Source: Macrocystis pyrifera (taxonomy: Eukaryota; Sar; Phaeophyceae; Laminariales; Laminariaceae). Taken from it: DNA of 64,000 nucleotides. A program made the position numbers and the translations under genes. Location of the stretch: positions 9,166,563-9,230,562 of the forward strand of contig JASSKH010000014.1 of assembly GCA_031763025.1 (NCBI GenBank), read 5' to 3'. Each line of letters starts with the position of its first letter. Position 1 is the first letter of the stretch. Positions 27,601 to 36,600 of the stretch are shown piece by piece. The notes beneath the pieces are model-generated. The model saw nothing but the letters and a program-made list of their open reading frames with translations. It ran no database searches and had not been told where the DNA came from.

Positions 27601-30600
27601 CTAACCATGTCCCCCACTCTAATACGCAGGGGCCCTGAACATTCTCGGCGCCAACGCCACCATCATGGGGACGATGGAGTTTTCAGGGAATACCGCCCTC
27701 AACGGAGGTATGGCCCGATTCAAGCAGTAAACCACGTTCATTAATTTCACTCGATCAGTTCGCAGGAACCTGCTGGCTTGTGCGGAGGCACGACTGAAAA
27801 GGGGGTGCGTTGAACTGGACATACTTGGCATCACATCGCGTTTGTGGGAAACATTTACGTTGTGGCTTCATGTTACTGAATAATGAAAATGTCTTCATAC
27901 GTTCACTCGCATGCAGCTGTTATTACGGGGGACCAAAGTAAATAGGACCAAATATTGTCAGTAAAAATAGGTAAATATATACCAGTAAGGTTTTGTGTGT
28001 TCCGTAGATCCTGTTTATTATGTTCCCCTGTAATAGAACGGGACATGAAGGTGAGTCATCAGCGAAATATAAGTCTTGTTTCGCGACTGCGCAGGGTCTA
28101 GTTGGGGATTTGAAGCCTTGCTACTATAGACACAGGTGTCATAACATGTGTTCTTACTTTGAAACTTACGATGTTTCACGCACGTCGAATCGGCTCACTT
28201 AATTTGGTCGCGTTACATCGAATACAGGGTATCCTCTAGGTATCCCCCCACACACACACATCACTGTTCCAATCGTCCGAGTGGTACTGAAAATTCCTTG
28301 CAATTTAGGCAGCCTAGCGGTTAGGCGACTTATACACTTGTGCTCAAATAATACGGAATGAGAACACTCACTATAGGGCTGGCGTTTCAATGAACCAAAC
28401 CAATCGCCTTCGCCTCTTCTCACGCTCCTCAGGTGGTATTTTTTCCGTACTATGCCCAAACTTCGAGGTCCTGGGGATGACATCCTTCGTTCGGAATACC
28501 GTACATTTTTACGGAGGGGCTATATCGCTATGGGACCCGCAACATGTTAAAATCGTCGGCGCTACATTCGAAAAAAATAAAGGTGCATCCGGTGGAGCTG
28601 TGGCTATTACGTCCACAGAAGGCACAGCAGGGGGGCTTGAGAGTTGTCGATTCGACAGCAACGATGCGACAAACGGAGGGGCTTTGTACTTGAGCACTGG
28701 CCCCGCAGACGACACAGACCAGACTGAGAATGTTAGGTTCGTGAAAGATTCGGTCTTCCTTCACAACGCTGCTGGTGAGAATTCGTTGAGATGTACTCAA
28801 TACTTGTATGTTGGGGATGGTCTAACTTAGGGCTAGGATTAGATCAATGCCTTTGGACTGTACGGGTTTCTTGCAGACGTTTTCCACCCGTTGGTGAAGT
28901 AATTCAACTACCACCAGCCGCTGCGTCCAAAGCTAGCGTCAGACGTCAAGAGTACGTGCCTGCTTCCATGATAAATCATTGCGAATAGCGCAGCGAAGAC
29001 GAGGTAAATATCTGCCTACTACTGTGGGGACACGCTAAAAAGGTACCCTTGTCCTGGGAAGGGAGCTTGTCTGAGGCACACGGCAAGAACAGTATGTAGT
29101 ACATAACGCCGCCTTTGACTCGATTCGAATCGTACCCTTGTGCTCCGAATGCTCTTTTGTCTTGTTTGGTCCATTGTTTTACAGTTGAATCGGGTGGAGG
29201 GCTCTACAACGCCGGCGCAATAGCAGTCAGCGGCACACTGTTTAAGGAAAACACAGCCGGGAAAAGCGGCTTAGCAATCCAGGACGAGGGATCTTACGTC
29301 GTGCTGGGGAACGTGACCTTCGAGGAAAACATGTTCAGATGCCCTGTCGACCAGTACGCCGACGCCCATCATGTGAGCGCATTCCTGACTTGCCTTCCTC
29401 TTGTTCGACACCTGGTACCTGGTACAATACAAATACCACATTTCCCTAAACAAGCCGCAGCAGATATAAGACAGAGACTTTATATATTGGCCGCTGTTTA
29501 TTATACGGTAAACTAACTTTGACAATGTTTCCTACGGTCAGTACCGTCTATCGTGGAGGGGTACCTTGAGACCGAAATGATCTCTGACCAACGGGGCTCC
29601 TTATTAAGTGTGAGGATGCGATAATTCCTGGGGCTGCTGTTACTTTGTAAAATTCTTTCGACGTCAGGTTTTGAGCGAATTGGAGAGATCTCCCTATGAT
29701 CGGAGTCTTAAACATCGTAGTGTAGGTACTCCTCCACCTTGCACCGCGGCACGGATCCTCAGCGGGGGATGGTGACAAAGCGGCCAAGCAACGCAGATTT
29801 TGCTTTTACCGCGCAAATGTAAATTGGTATAACCAGTGTGGGACTAGAAAAAAACAGGATTTATTTGGTGTTACGTGGTGCTACCGCAAGGGTTGAAGTG
29901 TGTTACGGTAAACCACTGTGTACCTAGCACTAGGTAGCTTCGAGAGCAAAGCAATCGGCTTCATTTCAGCTACGCGTTATCTATCATGTCCTTTGCATGC
30001 GGACTGCACCCACACACATCGCGTGCTTGAAAACTTTGGCCCTCTCTCCGTCTCGTTCGATCTTCCATCAGACGTCTGACGATGACGGCGTCTGCCGCTT
30101 TGAAGTGGTCTGCCACCAATGCTCGGAGGGGTGCGAGGTTAACGACGAGGTTGCTAAGGTGATAGCCGATACAATTCCCGTTTGCGAGGAAATCCCTGAT
30201 GGCGTTTCGCGATCGTCGGCGACTACGCTTGCAACGTTCGACCTTTTAGGGGGCTACTACCGCGTTTCCGACAAAAGTCGAGTTATCCGGGAGTGCTACG
30301 TGTCGGATGCTTGCACTGGGGGTACCGACCATCTCAATTACTGCGCCATGGGCTACACAGGACCTTGTAAGTAACTGCAGGGGTATCGGGTTGGGGGTAC
30401 TGGCTACTTCTGTTATTCTTCAGTGGTTCATAGCGGGAAAAGGGCTGCGCCAGCAGACCAACACCTGCATAACTGAGCAGCTTCGGCTCTACCTTTGTAC
30501 GCACCGCTCCGAGATCGAAAGCACTATTGCTGCCAGATATGTCACTAATACCACGCCAATGGATACTCTTACCTTGCAGTGTCAGCCTCGCACTACTGTA

Positions 30601-33600
30601 GGGAAAAATCACAAAGTTCCTCTTGTCCCTACGTTTCCCTTCCATCTCGTAGACTGTGCCGTCTGCGCTGACGGCTATGCACCGGGGTTATTGAGTCATT
30701 GTCACAAGTGCTCCACAGAAAACAGGCGCTGGACAGTGGGACTTGCAACAACAGTCTTGGTCCTTCTGGTTTTCGTGGTGGCCGTCGTCGTGTACCATAC
30801 GTTCCGAGGATCGGAGAACGAGGCCAGTACTCCGTGTCGCAAGAGGTTTCTGTGTTCCCAAGAAGGGTATCGCAAGGCGCTCCCGCTTGCTGCCATCAAG
30901 ATCGTCGTCGTCGTTTGGCAGATCATCACACAGGTGTGCGTTTCCTCTCTAGCTGAAGTTGCTGATTGTGCTTAGGAACACGACGCGTAAGATCGACCGT
31001 ATATTCAGGAGTTCCGCACCGGATAGGGGTTTGGTAGTGAGAAATTGAGATAATGGGGCAATGTGAAAGCCACCAATGCCACCCGTCGTTTAGCTCCTGG
31101 TGACACCGAGTAATCTTAACAGCTCGGGAACATTACAATAGAGAGGGCCCCGTGTTACTGTCTTGAGTCACCACCACGCGTTCCCGCATCACCTGCGCTT
31201 ACACCTTTAGAGACCGATGAACATACGAGTATAAGCCAGTTTTCTTTTATTGGTGAACGCGGCCACGGCCATCACCGAGTGAAATCCGAGAGGGGAGGGG
31301 TCTGCGTGTTTAGTGCATGTCAGGTCACGAAGATAATGGAACGGAGGGAAATATATATATCCGCTCAGGATAAAGATAGCGACTCAGAAGCTTCAGGGAG
31401 AGGTCGGACTCGTGGAGGAAGTCACGAGCGCCGTATGCAGCGGAGCCCGGCACGACTCGATTTTTGTCATGGCGAGTGCCAACGATAAAGCAGAGGCTTC
31501 GACTCCTCCGCGAGTGGAGGTCGTGAGGGAAACGGAAGGACAAGTGATTCGGAATGAGAACGAGAAAAGAGAAAACGAGGATGAACTGGAGAGACAGGAG
31601 ATGCCACCCCAGCAGCGCCAGTGCGATCCTTTTCGAAGCCAAGGATAAACGGCAGCTGGTAGATTTTGGTACTGGTGGCGAAGACGCTGGAGGGCTGCAG
31701 CTACAGAGGTAGCAGCAGCACCACCGTCAGAAGTGGCAGCACTCAGATTATTGCTGAACATGCGGCAACAATGAAGCGCAAATTCCGCGGCCATCGTCAC
31801 TGTTGCCGCTGCCGCCGCCGTCGTCACCTCCACCACCGTCACGGCCGCCACAACACCCCAGTAAAGCTGTATGCATGCGCCTGAATCTGTGGGTCCGCTT
31901 CGCGCCGGCGACGTAGAAAGAAGGAAAAAAAAACAGATGGCCGGCAGAAGGAGCAGGGAGAGGGGTGATGGAGACCGCGAAAGCGACGCTGAAATCTTTT
32001 TGGTACAAACATTCGCCTGGACTGCAGAAGCAGGGCCCCCGATGTGGGCGACGAGAGATACGTTGCCCCCGACAAAGGAGACGCGAGAGAGAGGGAGGGA
32101 GGATAGGCACTGGAGGGGGAGTATGTATCGTCGGTTGGGGACTGGCGCACGGGCGAAACAGGAAGCGATGTCCGAGAGAGATATGGAGGGTGAACGACAA
32201 AGGATCAACACTCCGTCAGCAAGAGCTCGACGCCCGAATCAGGCAGGTGTGGATACGTTGATCGCTTGCTGCTGCAGATTCCCGTGTTTGGGTGGCTCCA
32301 TACTGATTCAAGAATGGTGAAGAATATCGGACCATTTGAGATTGAGATTAAGGAGGGTTGGAGATTAGAAGGACATGGAGGTATTATACACAGGCGTGTT
32401 CGTATAGCTGCTTTCACTGGACACATGCTGTAGATCTACTGCAGGACAATGACGTCTGTCTGTTTTGTGGTGGCCTCGTCGAGAGCTCTGGCTATGATAG
32501 GCACCGACCCGAGTACGAGAAAAGAGTCTAAAAGGAGTGAGGCTAAAATCGAATAGGAAAGTGTGCAATGTCGTTTTCCGCACGTAGTTTATTGCAACTG
32601 CTGTATCACCCCTGGTACTACATAGAGTAGTCACAGCAGTAATGTTTGAACAAACAATTGCAATTCGGAGGGTTCAGGTGCTCGTACTAATAGAATATAA
32701 ATGAGATTACGCAGCTTGCAAAGTTGAGTATCAACTACTTAATCAGTCGAACTTACAGCTGACGCATTTCGTAATTAATTTTATAATGAGATAAATATTA
32801 GCGTGAACACCGCGAACTCAGTGACTGACATATGCAGTAAGTAGAGGATTGATGACTTTTGCGTTATTTGTGGTGCGATGCGGTGTTGGCTTGATGGCGT
32901 AATGCCAGCAACGAAATGTAAAAGTAGAAAGGGATGCATGTATAGAACCCTCGAGCGTTGCGGCAATTCGCACATGTACGCCTTTATTTACGGACAACTC
33001 GTTTTTGAGTTGTTCGGTCGATGTGTAAGACCACCCGTACCGCTATTGTTTCCCGAAAAGACTATTAATAGATAATTGTAAACGGAGCAATGTACTTGAT
33101 ATGAGCTCAGCAGCAATAGTATAGTACTGCGAGCGCAACAGAGTGTGAAATGCACAGATATTTGTTTTAAGTACAGAACTGTCTGGACTGCAGAGTAGAA
33201 CACCCCTTCGTCCAGTGTGCGTTGCCCCGGTACTACTGATGATGGTGGAGTTATTATGGGTATGAGCTGAGGCGACAACTCTTACAAATAGTTTGCATGG
33301 CACTGCCGTCAAGTACGACGATTGAGTGAGGTACTACGCGTACGTACAACAGTATATAGTGGTCGAGCAATGCATAAATGCGGTGCGGTATCCCATCTTG
33401 TCGTTGACGAGTCACAGTATATTTGCAGTGGTATTTGATAACTGGAATCGTTGTGGTGAAGAGAGGTTTGCGAGCTGAGTGCACACAAAGAGAGCAAAAC
33501 ACCTAACGCCGACCTAATCGCTCGATTGTGCGACCCATCCCCTGTTTCTTTCGAGTCAATGCTGTGGAGGCGACATCTGACTTCACTCAAGAGAATAAGC

Positions 33601-36600
33601 TGGATGGCCCGAGCTGCGGCAACGCCACGAGACGGGAAGGAGGCAGCTGCGGCGGAAACATCAGCAGTAGTGTTTGGGGCGTTGGGGCGGTTTGGATGAA
33701 ATGTGGCTACTTGGGGTTCTACGGGAACGAGTTCATCGTTTAAGTTTTTCTTTTAATTGTGCTTCTGACCGATTGCTTGTTTTGCATTGTGTGAAGAGAG
33801 TTGATGTTGTTTTTAAATTATAACAATCTCAGTTTACGGCAGAATGACCAGGACTCGAGTGACTATGATCTGTGTCAGAGGGCGGGTTCGGTCCGGAAAG
33901 GTGTTTTTGGTTTTTGAGTTTTGAGCAATGTCTCGTCTATTGCGTCTGTTGCACGTTTGTTGAGCGGGATTTGACCTATACATGACGTGGTGCAGACCCG
34001 ACGTGGATTGAGTATCTGTCGCTACGTTCGTGTAGTGTGGAGTTTTATTTTTCCTGCTTCAGTTAGGCCCCGTACTGGGTAGTCGGGGAACACCAGGGAG
34101 AATTTAAGTTTTAGAATTCCAGAGTGGACGGATTTGTTTGAATAAATTATATTCCGCGGAGAATGTCGTTTTTCCCGCCAAAACCCGAGAGTAATGCCGT
34201 TTTCGCCAGACAATTTATCGAGAGTTCTATAAATGTTCCCAACAAGAATAAGCTGCTGATTGGACAATTAGAGTGTCGATTCGAGCATTTTAATCTCGAC
34301 CGTGAATATTTGATTTTCATGTGGCAGATTGTTTTGGAGTTTCGGAGATCGATTTGAGTTCATTGTGATAACGATGTATCAACGCTGCTATGCCGTGCCT
34401 TGTCAGGCACAGAGCAGGGGGGATATTTGTCTGGTCGTGTATAATGGAATAGGCTTTGCAATCTGGGAGGTAGGATCTTTAGGGGTGTTTTAACTTGAAA
34501 ATTGCGTAGCGTGGTCTGCACTTCAGAATCGTCGTTCGCAATTGAGAAATTTCCTGGTTCGATGCCAACGCGGCGCAGTAGCGTTTATGGCCAGTTTTGG
34601 CCCGGTCTGGCTACGGTTAGGGGTAAGGGTTAGGGTTGGCGTCAGCGTTAGGATAAGAGGTTGGGTTGGGTCTTTGTCTGTACCTTGATCCCAACAGGAA
34701 CCAAAATACCTCAACAGCCTACCAACCTGAAGATCCTACCTCCCAGATCCTACCTCCCAGATTGTGGTGGGACTCATCATGAGCGGGGGGGATGTGCTCG
34801 GGAACATTGTGCATAAGATCTATCATATATTGCGGAGTTCCATGCTGAATGCGTATTCCTATAGTGGGATATTGGCACATCGGGATAATGTGCCTGCCAC
34901 CCGACGCCACTCGTTGTTTTCCTCCTCATGAGACCGGGTCATCCCGATAGCTTGAGAATACTTCGAGACAGAGCTCCGTGTTGATGTCTTGAATCACCAT
35001 CACACGCTCCCGTGCTAGCTACATCTACACCTTTAGAGACCGATCAACAACTGTTGACTGCTGACCCTAAATAACAAACCTGGTGTAGGGTAGGAATAGA
35101 CTAGAAGGCAGACATGAAGAGTATTGATGATCCATAGTAGCTTCCCAGGCATTTCTACTTCCATGACAAGGATACTGACAGTAGAACGCTACGCGAGTAC
35201 CGTTTATTTTGTCTTTGTCAGCCGCTTCGCATTACGTATGTAGCAGCGTCCACCAGATTTCGACATCACGATATCTACAATCGTGTGTCGTGCATGTGTA
35301 TTTATGATTCAAGTTGGAAGTCGAATGCACCGTAAGGTTTCTATCCGCAGCACACCCTTTTATGGCGCCGAACAGTAATCCCTTGCCGCAACGAGATTGT
35401 AACTACCCCTAACATTATCGACAATATAACCCTATCGACGACATAACGTTATCGATGACACTTTCCTATCGATCATATGGCCCTATCGACGATAGAATCC
35501 TATCGACGATATTACCCTATCGACATTCGATACACCCCTACCGACATAGGCTGGTGCGGTGGTCACGGGAACACGCACTGCGGCCTGCAGCTATGCCATT
35601 GAAACCTACACAGGTGCTAACACGGAACGACCCCGTGGTGACAAGCGGTTGCTCCCGCCATTTTCTACCACAACCTCGGAACACAATTTCTCCTCTTTCG
35701 TCTGGGGCAATTCGCAATTCCGGGCCGCGTGGCACATAGTCGGCGTGTTTAACGTCTGGTCGTCTTGCATATATGAATCACATTTTTGTTTGTTCACTGA
35801 GCTGGCTGTGTTCGTTCGTGATATCATGACAAGGACCGGGACAAAAAAACATTATGTTTATGATAGATAGTATGTACTTAGTATGCTATTTCTCATATTT
35901 GAAGGGGGATTGCAAGCTAACCGTTCGCCACCTACATGCATGCTGTGCTGCCATATAAAGCGTGATGTAAAGGGGGAAGAGCGTCTTTATTGTCGTGGGT
36001 GATTGACTTTCCCCTAAACCCCCTTCCACCCCGCTTGCATCGCCGTGTCAGTTCACCGAGGTCGCAGGTGCTGTGTATCCCGATGAATACGAAGCTTTCC
36101 TGACCAAGATGAGAATTATCAACCTTGGAATCGGGAGAATCCTCTCCAGCTCGTGTATATTCACCACGGATTTCTACGACAGTCTTTTGCTTGCCACGGT
36201 GGGGCCGATGCTCGTGCTGCTAGTGTTGTTCGGCACTCTGTTCATCACGAGGAGGAGAAACGCGAGGACCGAAGCTGCCGACTCCATGTTCAGGAGCACG
36301 CGAGCGTCAGTTGGGCTTTTCATTCTATTTTTCGTGTACTCCTCGGTCTCTTACACGATATTTCAGACATTTGTTTGCGATGATCTGGACGATGGCACGT
36401 CTTACCTGCGGGCGGACTACAGCATTGTATGCTCTACTGCAAGGCACGCAGCGTACAGGGCGTACGCAGGCGCCATGGTACTTGTCTATCCAGTCGGTAT
36501 TCCGGTGTTCTACGGCTGGTGGCTGGCGCGCAATCGTTCTGATTTGAAGAAACCTGGCAGGGAAGCACTTGCGCACCTGAGGTCGTTTCGTGGTCTTTGG

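Larger units (their letters stand above)
30967..35049 (+). mobile_element. LTR-retrotransposon fossil (4.1 kb) in intron 14
   Basis: Two direct repeats of 257 bp each (30967-31223 and 34793-35049) start TGTGCT and end AACA. They align along their whole length, sharing TAAGATC, TATATT, GGAGTTCC and CACCTTTAGAGACCGAT. A purine tract GAGCGGGGGGGA touches the right LTR, as expected of a polypurine tract for a plus-strand element. Possible imperfect target duplication: CTGAT/CTGTT. The interior has purine-rich open frames near 31.3-32.3 kb but no recognisable pol. The element looks broken or non-autonomous, and the diverged LTRs suggest it is old. Confidence 0.7.
30934..36051 (+). other. Intron 14 (5.1 kb), carries an LTR-element fossil
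   Basis: About 80% of this intron is the LTR element at 30967-35049, inserted about 30 bp downstream of the donor. A short TATCGA-rich minisatellite and about 500 bp of unique sequence follow before exon 15. Confidence 0.7.

Noticed and set aside
28433-28774. The Pmp-like repeats as bacterial contamination or recent transfer from chlamydiae.
   Set aside because: The repeats sit in consistent GT-AG exons joined in frame to a eukaryotic-type membrane domain. Such proteins are known in stramenopiles.
31393-32211. A 272-codon minus-strand open frame.
   Set aside because: It lies inside the LTR fossil opposite purine-rich plus-strand frames. Its translation is low-complexity Ser/Leu/Ala with no family signature, so it is a compositional shadow.
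34615-34651. A chromosome end or true telomere.
   Set aside because: Only two or three TTAGGG-like units, imperfect, inside a MITE-like element within an intron.
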